From Candidatus Iainarchaeum sp. (GTDB lineage Archaea > Iainarchaeota > Iainarchaeia > Iainarchaeales > DTGL01): DNA of 5,522 nt. Location: NCBI GenBank assembly GCA_021161055.1, contig JAGHBI010000080.1, positions 1-5,522 on the forward strand, given 5' to 3'. The notes under the pieces are model-generated. The model saw nothing but the letters and a program-made list of their open reading frames with translations, searched no databases and had not been told where the DNA came from. The stretch's first letter is position 1; the number at the start of each line of letters is the position of its first letter. Shown here piece by piece: positions 1 through 5,339 of this stretch. The position numbers were made by a program, and so were the translations under genes.

Positions 1-56
1 TCAGCAACATACATATCTTCCTCTTTATAAACAACAGCAGTAAATGTGGAAACCAT
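1..56 (-). CDS. HicB-like antitoxin-family protein, N-terminal fragment (cut by window edge)
   Basis: Only the first 18 codons are visible: MVSTFTAVVYKEEDMYVA, with the next codon beginning GA (Glu or Asp). The pattern of a short beta strand, a charged turn (KEED) and a second strand YVA(E) is the usual beginning of HicB/UPF0150-type small proteins, in which a degraded RNase H-like fold opens with F-x-V-V-(x)n-D-x-Y-V-A-E-C-P. Members act as antitoxins of HicA mRNA interferases or as solitary proteins of unknown role. The ATG at 54-56 is preceded by GAGGGA (63-68 on the plus strand as TCCCTC) at a normal distance, and by a TATA-like element, which supports this start. Whether a hicA gene follows cannot be seen. 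Family assignment rests on 18 residues and is tentative. Confidence 0.5.
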   Translation of the reverse strand, partial: MVSTFTAVVYKEEDMYVA

Positions 57-62
57 AATGAA

Positions 63-99
63 TCCCTCTATAAAAAACTAGTCATGAGTGTTTAAAAAA
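63..99 (-). promoter_or_regulatory. TATA-like box and ribosome binding site for the HicB-like gene
   Basis: On the minus strand the run TTTTTTAAA (91-99) lies about 26 bases upstream of where a short leader would begin (about position 69). GAGGGA (63-68) then stands 6 bases before the ATG. Order and spacing match archaeal TATA box, short 5' leader and Shine-Dalgarno. The T-run could equally end the transcript of the lipoprotein gene upstream. Confidence 0.35.
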
Positions 100-171
100 C
101 AATACGTGTTTGAATGCTGGCCTGTGGAAGATAAAGTGTACTATTTCGGGAAACTGAAGGATTGGAGTAAT

Positions 172-1422
172 TCAATGCTCTGAAAAATACTCTGCAACAA
201 TACGCTCTGCCGGTGTATCCTTAATACTTGCAAAAATGTCTTCTTCTTCCATATTCCAGTTCATTATTAAAATGCCTGAGTAATTGGCATCGCTCGCATC
301 CAAGGTTTGGAAAAGTGCTTTAAAGAACTCTGCCTGCTTCTGAAGCTTTTCTTCAGTAACTGGTTTATCTCCGTAGATCCAGACCTCGCTTATATACCAC
401 GGTTTATTATGCTTTTTACTTAGTTCTTCCATTATTGAGATCGCTTCGCGGAGATTATTTTTGAATTCCTGCACGCCTGTTTCATCAATGTGTGCGCCTG
501 TGAGCATACCGATCATATCGAAGCCTGCTAGGTTTAAATCAAAAATACTGTTTTTTATCTCAGAATAAACATCGCCAAGCTGCACAACGAGTTTTCCTTT
601 GAAAAATTTCCTCGCTGCTGAAATACATTTAGAATAATATTCATTAGATAGATGCACGACTTCGCTTTCGGATAAAGAGAGGCCAGAATCGAATCTAATT
701 AAATGGTCCGGTTCGCCGCATGGGTTGAAATATTCAATCTTATATTTCTCCGCTAGCTGGGAAACTTCAGCAACAATTCCATTCCATTTATCCGAAGCTT
801 TGAGCAAATCCTCTTTACTCTTAAAGCCTTTTTCAGGCATGAAGCCAGCCGTTAGATGAACGACCAGGCCATGCTTCTTAGCGAGCACAGCATCGGCCAT
901 TGCAGAGCGCAGGAATCGATCGGTAGTTTCGAATTCTGGACCAGGCTGCCTAAATGCACCATTGCGATAGATAAAGGTGAGCCTTATTTCATAAACATTA
1001 GCGTTAATTCTCTCTTTCATAGAAAGATTGTCAGCAATTATGCGCTTTGCTTCTGGGCCCCGCTCGCTAATCCAGAGGCCCATAGGCACAGCACCTTTAA
1101 GAAAAGAAACATATTTGCGATTCAAATCTATTGCGCTGGCATCGATTATTTCCCAAGAAGGTATACTGAACCAATCAAAGTTTTCAAGGGTAACTTTTTC
1201 CATTGGCGGGCTTGCAGGGGCAGTAGTCTCGTATTCTGGCAGTTGTTCTTTCAATGGGCTCTGCTGCGATGCTTGAGGTGTTTCTGCTTCCAAGGGTGAT
1301 ACCTTAAGGCTGGTTCCTGATGATTCTTTCGACTGCTCTTGCAGGGGCGTTTGCTGGATGCAGCCAGTAAGCAAAATTAAAAGAAGAAAACCCATCAAAA
1401 AGGAAAAAACATATCTTGGCAT
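172..1422 (-). CDS. Secreted lipoprotein with TIM-barrel glycoside-hydrolase-like domain
   Basis: I read this as a 416-residue protein starting at the ATG at 1422; an in-frame ATG at 1464 would add 14 residues. Residues 1-20 are a lipoprotein signal peptide (MPRYVFSF, hydrophobic LMGFLLLILLTG) ending in the lipobox LTGC with Cys21. A Gln/Ser/Pro/Glu-rich linker follows to about residue 75, as in many surface-anchored enzymes. The rest alternates strands and helices like a (beta/alpha)8 barrel. YFNPCGEPD places Glu237 where clan A glycosidases have their acid/base at the end of strand 4. PWYISEVWIYG places Glu346 where the nucleophile sits on strand 7. ILIMNWNM resembles strand 8 with its conserved Trp. 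The residue before the acid/base candidate is Gly, not the usual Asn. Exact family and substrate are not recognised; a non-catalytic sugar-binding role is possible. It lies outside the cell membrane by prediction. The TATTTAAA upstream suggests its own promoter. Confidence 0.6.
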   Translation of the reverse strand: MPRYVFSFLMGFLLLILLTGCIQQTPLQEQSKESSGTSLKVSPLEAETPQASQQSPLKEQLPEYETTAPASPPMEKVTLENFDWFSIPSWEIIDASAIDLNRKYVSFLKGAVPMGLWISERGPEAKRIIADNLSMKERINANVYEIRLTFIYRNGAFRQPGPEFETTDRFLRSAMADAVLAKKHGLVVHLTAGFMPEKGFKSKEDLLKASDKWNGIVAEVSQLAEKYKIEYFNPCGEPDHLIRFDSGLSLSESEVVHLSNEYYSKCISAARKFFKGKLVVQLGDVYSEIKNSIFDLNLAGFDMIGMLTGAHIDETGVQEFKNNLREAISIMEELSKKHNKPWYISEVWIYGDKPVTEEKLQKQAEFFKALFQTLDASDANYSGILIMNWNMEEEDIFASIKDTPAERIVAEYFSEH

Positions 1423-1447
1423 TGTAAGAGTTATAATGGTCTGGTTG

Positions 1448-1455
1448 TTTAAATA
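1448..1455 (-). promoter_or_regulatory. TATA box for leaderless lipoprotein transcript
   Basis: TATTTAAA on the minus strand, preceded by a purine-rich stretch (GCAAAAG, BRE-like), ends 25 bases before the ATG at 1422. That is the spacing expected if transcription begins at or next to the start codon. No Shine-Dalgarno sequence precedes this ATG or the upstream ATG at 1464. This is why I prefer the 1422 start and a leaderless mRNA. Confidence 0.45.
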
Positions 1456-1520
1456 CTTTTGCATCTCATGGTAGCTCTCTATTGGATTTTAGGTTCTTAC
1501 GCATCTTTGATATGAAACCC

Positions 1521-2828
1521 CTATGTGACCAAAACTTTATATATTCTAAGCAAAGAAATTGTGGATGTCCAAAAAGCAAGAAAACAAAGCGTCAGGAAAA
1601 GCTGATTAAAAGCAGAGCCGAGCATTATTACAAAACATCTGATGTCTCTGCCCACAGGCAGTGTGAATGAATGAGCTTTCTTCCTGAATGCTGCTTCATA
1701 CTTATCTGCACTGTAACTTATAAGGAAGGAGCCCAGCAAAGCGAGAAAACCCGCCATCCAAACCTTCACATCACCTGTAGCAAGCCAGCACCCTAATGAA
1801 ATGCTGAATATTACCATACCATCTGCAATTCTATCAAGCATTGCATCAAGCCAAGCGCCTTGCGGCGAGCGCTCAAATTTCAGCCTTGCTATTTCGCCAT
1901 CACAGCCATCGATGATGGAAGAGGCCTGAACAAGAATTCCAGCGATAAGGATGTGAATATAATTGCTAAAAACGTAAAGGAGTGAGGCGATTAAAGATAG
2001 CGAAAAACTTAGGAAGGAGAGCCTATTTGGAGTAACGTTGCACCTTGCCAAATATTTCGAAATTCTTGTTGAAATTGGCCTATTTATATACCTTGCAACA
2101 ATACCATCGCTCCTTTTAGTGAGCGATGAGCAGAGCACCTGCTCAGCCCTTTCCAAGTCCTCAACAGTATCTATATCGCACCAGTAGGCATTACCTGGAA
2201 TTTCAGTTATGTCAAATATTTCTGCATCTCCTTCAGAAGCAGCCAAAGCAATAGCATGTGACAACTCTGTTTTGTTTTTCCTAACACATTTTTCAATATA
2301 GGAAAATATCTTTGGCTTAAGTAAAAAAATGCCTGTATCAACAGCGTTTGCTCTCTTTATGTTTTTTCCTATTCGCAAAATCTTGCCATCCTTCTCAAAC
2401 ACCTTAGTATCTTCCTTTGTTGGTTTCCTTCTATCAACCGCAAGCATAACTGTGCTTCTTGGCCTTTTCTTTATAAGCTTTCTAAGTATTCTGTAGTTGA
2501 ACACATGGTCGCTCATAAGAAGCACAAAGCTTTCTTTCACAAGCTTTTTCGCTTTAAGGACTGAAAGTGCATTGCCCTTAAGCCATTCCCTATTTCTTAC
2601 ATACTTTATTTTTACGCCCAGTCGCTCACCACCCCTGAAATAATTCTTTATCTTTTTCCCAAGATAACCTATCACAATTATAAATTCTTTTATCCCTGCC
2701 TCTCTAGCTGAAAGTATCACCCGCTCTAGAATAGGTATTCCTAAAAGTTTAATCAGAGGCTTTGGTTTCTTTTTGGTTAGGCCGCCAAACCTTGTGCCGT
2801 CGCCAGCAGCAATTATTACGGCTTTCGT
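1521..2828 (-). CDS. Bifunctional sugar/inositol-phosphate cytidylyltransferase - CDP-alcohol phosphotransferase (IPCT/DIPPS-like), ACG start
   Basis: The fusion has 435 residues. Residues 1-235 are a nucleotidyltransferase: KAVIIAAGDGTRFGG and KKKPKPL form the nucleotide-binding signature, LMSDH (Asp107) is the probable metal ligand, and YWCDIDTVEDL (Asp218, Asp220) closes the domain. Residues 241-435 are a membrane CDP-alcohol phosphotransferase with the complete motif D-x2-DG-x2-AR-x8-G-x3-D-x3-D (Asp307, Asp310, Asp328, Asp332) and several hydrophobic helices. The same fusion and length are known for archaeal CTP:inositol-1-phosphate cytidylyltransferase/di-myo-inositol-phosphate-phosphate synthase, which makes CDP-inositol and condenses it with inositol-1-phosphate. 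That substrate is inferred from architecture only; another alcohol or a lipid product is possible. No ATG, GTG or TTG opens the frame at the expected N-terminus. ACG (2826-2828) sits exactly where family members have ATG (xKAVIIAAG), 7 bases after GGAGG. The first GTG in frame is at 2720 and would remove the catalytic signature. Confidence 0.85.
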   Translation of the reverse strand, partial: TKAVIIAAGDGTRFGGLTKKKPKPLIKLLGIPILERVILSAREAGIKEFIIVIGYLGKKIKNYFRGGERLGVKIKYVRNREWLKGNALSVLKAKKLVKESFVLLMSDHVFNYRILRKLIKKRPRSTVMLAVDRRKPTKEDTKVFEKDGKILRIGKNIKRANAVDTGIFLLKPKIFSYIEKCVRKNKTELSHAIALAASEGDAEIFDITEIPGNAYWCDIDTVEDLERAEQVLCSSLTKRSDGIVARYINRPISTRISKYLARCNVTPNRLSFLSFSLSLIASLLYVFSNYIHILIAGILVQASSIIDGCDGEIARLKFERSPQGAWLDAMLDRIADGMVIFSISLGCWLATGDVKVWMAGFLALLGSFLISYSADKYEAAFRKKAHSFTLPVGRDIRCFVIMLGSAFNQLFLTLCFLAFWTSTISLLRIYKVLVT

Positions 2829-2831
2829 TTT

Positions 2832-2840
2832 ATCCCCTCC
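2832..2840 (-). promoter_or_regulatory. Strong ribosome binding site that decides the ACG start
   Basis: The minus strand reads GGAGGGGAT, then AAA, then ACG AAA GCC GTA. GGAGG is the strongest match to the archaeal 16S tail in the window and lies 7 bases before ACG, an optimal spacing. No usual start codon is in frame between the preceding in-frame TGA (in the inverted repeat near 2883) and the conserved domain. Confidence 0.7.
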
Positions 2841-2880
2841 AACGAGTATGAAAAACTGTTCATATTTGCAAAAGCAAAGA

Positions 2881-2925
2881 GCTCAAGCCAAAAAATCAAA
2901 CAGGAAAGGATAGGTTGGCTTGAGC
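2881..2925 (-). promoter_or_regulatory. Long hairpin in the 5' leader of the IPCT/DIPPS-like gene
   Basis: GCTCAAGCCAA (2881-2891) and TTGGCTTGAGC (2915-2925) are perfect 11-bp inverted repeats with a 23-base loop, about 50 bases upstream of the start codon. In the minus-strand RNA the loop contains AUCCUUUCC (2903-2911). It can form nine consecutive pairs, two of them G-U, with GGAGGGGAU at the ribosome binding site (2832-2840). A further GGCTTG (minus strand, 2944-2949) can pair with the upstream arm instead, giving a mutually exclusive fold. Function is inferred; the repeat itself is certain. Confidence 0.45.
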
Positions 2926-2960
2926 ATCTAGCTCAGGACATACCAAGCCCCCAATTTCAC

Positions 2961-2984
2961 AAAAGAAAGAAAAAAATAAAAATA
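2961..2984 (-). terminator. T-rich terminator of the lyase transcript (or promoter of the next gene)
   Basis: The minus strand carries TATTTTTATTTTTTTTCTTT followed by CTTTT, about 150 bases after the lyase stop codon. Oligo-T tracts on the non-template strand are enough for archaeal termination. The TATTTTTATT portion could alternatively act as a weak TATA box giving the next gene a leader of about 115 bases that includes the hairpin. Confidence 0.4.
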
Positions 2985-3030
2985 CTGCGAAATTCAGCTC
3001 TTTTTAAACCTTTCGCTTCGCGGCTGTTCC

Positions 3031-3054
3031 AAATTTTGTTTGCAAAATTTTTTT
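3031..3054 (+). repeat. A/T hairpin followed by a T-run
   Basis: AAATTTTG (3031-3038) and CAAAATTT (3043-3050) are perfect inverted repeats around a 4-base loop. On the plus strand they run into seven Ts, the shape of an intrinsic terminator. No plus-strand gene ends nearby, so it may instead block antisense transcription into the lyase gene or have no role. Confidence 0.35.
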
Positions 3055-3133
3055 AATCTGGGAAACCCGTCTAACCGGCAATTTTTGAAACAAAACCGCA
3101 TTCTAGGGAAAACGGCAAAAGCACAAATGTGGC

Positions 3134-4501
3134 CTATTGCTTCGCTGGCTTGAACCATGCTGTGAAGTGCCTCAATGGACCTGAGCCCTTTACAATTCTG
3201 TAGCCGTGCACCTTTTCCTTTCTTTCTGCAATTTTTTTGTGAGCTTCAATAACCACGTCCATGTGCGCGTTTGTGTAAACCCTTCTCGGAATGGCCAAGC
3301 GGGTCATTTCAAGCTTTGGGTATTTTATTCTGCCTTTCTCATCTTTTTCCGCAAACATAACGCTACCTATTTCAACCGCGCGCACAGCAGCTTCGCGGTA
3401 TAGTTCAACCACTAAAGCTTGTCCCGGAAACTCTGCTTGTGGAATATGCGGCAGGAAACGCTTTGCTTCAACATACACAGCGTGGCCACCAATCGGCTGT
3501 ATTACAGGAATTCCTTCCTTATGCAAGCCTTCGCCTAAATAGCGGGTCTGCGCTATTCTGCTTCGCAAATAATCCTCATCCAGGCCTTCAAGCAGGCCTC
3601 GGGCCATAGCTTCTAGGTCTCGGCCTGCTAGGCCACCATAAGTGGGAAAACCTTCAACAAGAATTAAGCGTTGCTTCACCTTCTCGAAAAGCCTTGAATC
3701 ATTCATAGCCAAAAAGCCGCCTATATTCACCAAGGCATCCTTTTTACCGCTGAACGTGCAACCATCAGCAAGCGAAAAAATCTCCTGAGCGATTTCAAGG
3801 ACGCTCTTATTTTTATAGCCTGCTTCTCTTTCTTTTATGAAGTAAGCATTTTCGGCATAGCGGCAGGCATCTATAAAAAATGGCTTGCCATAATCCTTGC
3901 AAATTTTGCTCACCTTGCGAATATTCCGCAGCGAAACAGGCTGGCCGCCACCAGAGTTGTTTGTGATCGTGAGCATAACCAAGGGAACCTTTTCGAAGTT
4001 TTCATTCAGAAATCTTCTGAGCTTTTTTGTATCCATATTCCCCTTGAAAGGAACCTTTTTGAACGGTTTGTATGCATCATCTATTACTAAATTTATTGCC
4101 TTGCCGCCATTCATAATTATATTTGCTCTCGTTGTATCAAAGTGCATATTGCTTGGCACAATCATGCCAGGCTTTATTATCGTTGAGAACAAAACATTTT
4201 CAGCAGCTCTGCCCTGGTGTGTGGGAACAAAGTATCTGAAACCAAATATTTTCTTTATAACGCGCCTGAGGTTGAAATAGTTTCTGCAGTTAGCGTAAGC
4301 TTCGTCACCGAGCATAATGCCTGCCCACTGATTGCAGCTCATTGCGGCCGTGCCGGAATCTGTGAGCAGATCGATGTAAATATCCTCGGAGCGAACATTG
4401 AATATATTATAATGAGCCTTTTTTAGGATTCGTTCGCGTTGCCTGCGCAAGGGGATTCTAACAGGTTCAACAACCTTTATTCTATAAGGTTCCGCCAGCA
4501 C
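3134..4501 (-). CDS. tnaA: Tryptophanase (PLP-dependent beta-eliminating lyase)
   Basis: This 455-residue protein aligns along its whole length with tryptophanase and tyrosine phenol-lyase, fold type I PLP enzymes that cleave the amino-acid side chain to pyruvate and ammonia. Visible landmarks are DLLTDSGT (44-51), GDEAYA with Tyr69, PTHQGR (93-98), NNSGGGQP with Asn182, FIDACR with Asp211 and Arg214, the cofactor lysine in SGKKD (Lys254), and the carboxylate-binding Arg401 in RLAIPRR. The residues separating the two activities all favour tryptophanase: Asp122 (FDTTR; Thr in phenol-lyase), Ile378 (VEIG; Arg in phenol-lyase) and His445 (LRHFTA; Phe in phenol-lyase). So the likely products are indole, pyruvate and ammonium, in the cytoplasm. 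The length and the lack of the E. coli insertion near residue 115 are more like phenol-lyase. It starts with GTG behind AGGTGAT. It sits 21 bp after a membrane protein gene and is probably cotranscribed with it. Confidence 0.9.
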   Translation of the reverse strand: MLAEPYRIKVVEPVRIPLRRQRERILKKAHYNIFNVRSEDIYIDLLTDSGTAAMSCNQWAGIMLGDEAYANCRNYFNLRRVIKKIFGFRYFVPTHQGRAAENVLFSTIIKPGMIVPSNMHFDTTRANIIMNGGKAINLVIDDAYKPFKKVPFKGNMDTKKLRRFLNENFEKVPLVMLTITNNSGGGQPVSLRNIRKVSKICKDYGKPFFIDACRYAENAYFIKEREAGYKNKSVLEIAQEIFSLADGCTFSGKKDALVNIGGFLAMNDSRLFEKVKQRLILVEGFPTYGGLAGRDLEAMARGLLEGLDEDYLRSRIAQTRYLGEGLHKEGIPVIQPIGGHAVYVEAKRFLPHIPQAEFPGQALVVELYREAAVRAVEIGSVMFAEKDEKGRIKYPKLEMTRLAIPRRVYTNAHMDVVIEAHKKIAERKEKVHGYRIVKGSGPLRHFTAWFKPAKQ

Positions 4502-4504
4502 AAT

Positions 4505-4511
4505 ATCACCT
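4505..4511 (-). promoter_or_regulatory. Ribosome binding site of the tryptophanase gene
   Basis: AGGTGAT on the minus strand is a perfect complement of the archaeal 16S 3' tail and precedes the GTG start by 3 bases (4 from the GGTGA core). It fixes the start at 4501 and lies wholly in the 21-bp gap after the upstream gene. Confidence 0.8.
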
Positions 4512-4522
4512 TTTTTATAATT

Positions 4523-5080
4523 TTACGAGTGTGCCCATTTGAAAATTATTCCAAGCCTATATGCGCCAAGCATTATAAGATAGCTTGCAGAAATGAAGAG
4601 TAAGTATTCTCCATAGTACGGCTCAGATGATGTTGAAAAAGCTGTTGTGCCGCCATATATAAGTATTAGCACCACAGCCAAACAAACCGCGCAAAGTACC
4701 AATAAAAGTTGTATAAAAGCTTTCAGCAGCCAGGAAGAAAGCATGGGGGCCACCTTTTGCTCCACAAGATCAGTGCTTGAAAGTCTTCCAAGAACAGCAA
4801 ATATGTTATAAATGAGCTTATTCTTTAAGCCAATTCTATCAAAAAAAACAGCTAGAAGAACTACTGCAAAAAACAGAGTTATTATTATAGAAAGCACTAC
4901 GACCAGAGCCCATCCAACAAAATACCAATGCCAAAGGCCAAAAAAAGCATCAATAATGGAAGAAATCTGAAGAAAGACTGAATCTTTTCTAAAAAAGAAA
5001 ACATGAAAGATTAAAAAAGCGCCGGAAAATATAAGGAAGTGGTTGAAAATTTGTTCTAACTTTTTAAGCTTTCCATTCAT
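4523..5080 (-). CDS. Four-helix integral membrane protein of unknown function
   Basis: I do not recognise a family. The 185-residue product begins MNGKLKKLEQ, a short basic cytoplasmic-looking end, and has about four hydrophobic segments: roughly 11-30 (phenylalanine-rich), 53-80 (long, ending DRIGLKNK), 118-142 and 157-178. The loop between the second and third is about 37 residues with mixed charge (LSSTDLVEQKV). The loop between the third and fourth is short and polar (TTAFSTSSEPYYGEY). No signal-peptide cleavage site, cofactor motif or transporter signature is visible, and four helices is few for an amino-acid carrier. It ends 21 bp before the tryptophanase gene on the same strand, so the two are probably one transcript. 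A role in amino-acid or indole handling is only a guess from position. The ATG follows AGGGAAG, a weak ribosome binding site. Confidence 0.75.
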   Translation of the reverse strand: MNGKLKKLEQIFNHFLIFSGAFLIFHVFFFRKDSVFLQISSIIDAFFGLWHWYFVGWALVVVLSIIITLFFAVVLLAVFFDRIGLKNKLIYNIFAVLGRLSSTDLVEQKVAPMLSSWLLKAFIQLLLVLCAVCLAVVLILIYGGTTAFSTSSEPYYGEYLLFISASYLIMLGAYRLGIIFKWAHS

Positions 5081-5102
5081 ACTCTTCCCTGTTACAAAAC
5101 AA

Positions 5103-5137
5103 ATAATATAATATCAATACACAATTATATTTTTATG
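5103..5137. promoter_or_regulatory. Divergent AT-rich promoter region for tRNA-Pro and the membrane protein-lyase operon
   Basis: The 64 bases between the two divergent genes are almost pure A/T. On the plus strand AATATAAT (about 5105-5112), after purine-rich ACAAAT, would place the tRNA start site about 6-9 bases before the mature 5' end. On the minus strand AAAAATATAA (about 5126-5135) would start the operon near 5103, giving a leader of about 22 bases with the AGGGAAG site. The two boxes overlap head to head. Exact positions are uncertain. Confidence 0.4.
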
Positions 5138-5144
5138 CAAATGG

Positions 5145-5285
5145 GGGGCCGTGGTGTAGTCTGGTCTAGCATACCAGCTTCGGGAGTCAGAACCGCAAGC
5201 GGTTCCGACACCTCCAGCAACCGCAGGAACTTTTGGGTGTTTACCGAATCAGCTGGCGACTCGGGTTCGAATCCCGGCGGCCCCA
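5145..5285 (+). tRNA. tRNA-Pro (anticodon CGG), intron-containing
   Basis: The acceptor stem GGGGCCG (5145-5151) pairs perfectly with CGGCCCC (5278-5284), with discriminator A at 5285 and no encoded CCA. The D arm uses GTGT (5154-5157) with GCAT (5169-5172), including two G-U pairs, around a loop with G18-G19. The anticodon stem CCAGC (5174-5178) pairs with GCTGG (5252-5256). The spliced seven-base loop TTCGGGA carries CGG at 5181-5183, reading the proline codon CCG. The T arm TCGGG-TTCGAAT-CCCGG (5261-5277) contains the B-box consensus. The variable loop is four bases (5257-5260). The gene is split by a 66-base intron after position 37. It is divergent from the membrane protein gene, and an insertion-element end lies about 35 bp downstream. 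Confidence 0.95.
5185..5250 (+). other. Archaeal pre-tRNA-Pro intron with BHB splice motif (position 37/38)
   Basis: The splice sites fall in a canonical bulge-helix-bulge. The outer helix is the anticodon stem. The four-base central helix is TTCG (5179-5182) with CGAA (5245-5248). The three-base bulges are GG|A (5183-5185) and TC|A (5249-5251), each cut after the second base. Removing 5185-5250 restores a normal seven-base anticodon loop. The inner helix is weak: only G5186-C5244 and T5187-A5243 pair before a mismatch. The intron body has a hairpin GAACCG-CAAG-CGGTTC (5190-5205) and a second stem ACACCT/GGGTGT (5208-5213/5235-5240). No homing-endonuclease or C/D guide is present. Confidence 0.88.
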
Positions 5286-5318
5286 TAAAAACAACATAAG
5301 CAAACAAAATCGCAGAAT

Positions 5319-5339
5319 AGGGTAATGTCAAGTTAGTAG
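5319..5339. repeat. Candidate terminal inverted repeat of an insertion sequence
   Basis: AGGGTAATGTCAAGTTAGTA lies directly over the transposase stop codon (TGA at 5328-5330, minus), the usual place for the right-hand end of compact insertion sequences whose reading frame ends inside the terminal repeat. The partner repeat is outside the window, so the exact boundary is a guess. Confidence 0.3.

Larger units (their letters stand above)
2829..3133. other. Intergenic region between the lyase and IPCT/DIPPS-like genes
   Basis: I see no coding sequence in these 305 bases except a 15-codon out-of-frame reading frame (2816-2863, minus, beginning MNSFSYSLEG) that overlaps the start of the next gene and has no ribosome binding site. 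The region holds, in minus-strand order, an A/T palindrome (3031-3050), a T-rich tract (2961-2984), the 11-bp inverted repeat and the ribosome binding site. I found no C/D-box pair or tRNA-like fold. Confidence 0.6.

Noticed and set aside
856..1299. Plus-strand open frame of 147 codons
   Set aside because: It lies entirely antisense to the lipoprotein gene, has no ribosome binding site and gives a Cys/His/Trp-rich, non-protein-like composition.
1482..1670. Plus-strand open frame of 62 codons
   Set aside because: Mostly antisense to the C-terminus of the IPCT/DIPPS-like gene; its lysine-rich sequence resembles no family I know, and no ribosome binding site precedes it.
2881..2925. CRISPR-like or phage attachment repeat
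   Set aside because: The repeats are a single inverted pair, not regularly spaced direct repeats, and no integrase or cas gene is adjacent.
3897..4280. Plus-strand open frame of 127 codons (and smaller ones at 3206-3542 and 4217-4426)
   Set aside because: All are antisense shadows of the tryptophanase gene, whose conservation fully explains the region.
3134..4501. Annotation as tyrosine phenol-lyase
   Set aside because: Overall similarity would allow it, but the Arg and Phe that bind the phenol ring are Ile378 and His445 here, and Thr is replaced by Asp122, as in tryptophanase.
5185..5250. Possible C/D-box guide RNA within the tRNA intron, as in some archaeal pre-tRNA-Trp
   Set aside because: No RUGAUGA C box or properly spaced CUGA D box is present.
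5125..5331. Minus-strand reading frame of 68 codons containing GPPGFEPESPA
   Set aside because: It is the reverse complement of the tRNA-Pro T arm and acceptor stem; this peptide is a familiar artefact of translating across tRNA genes.
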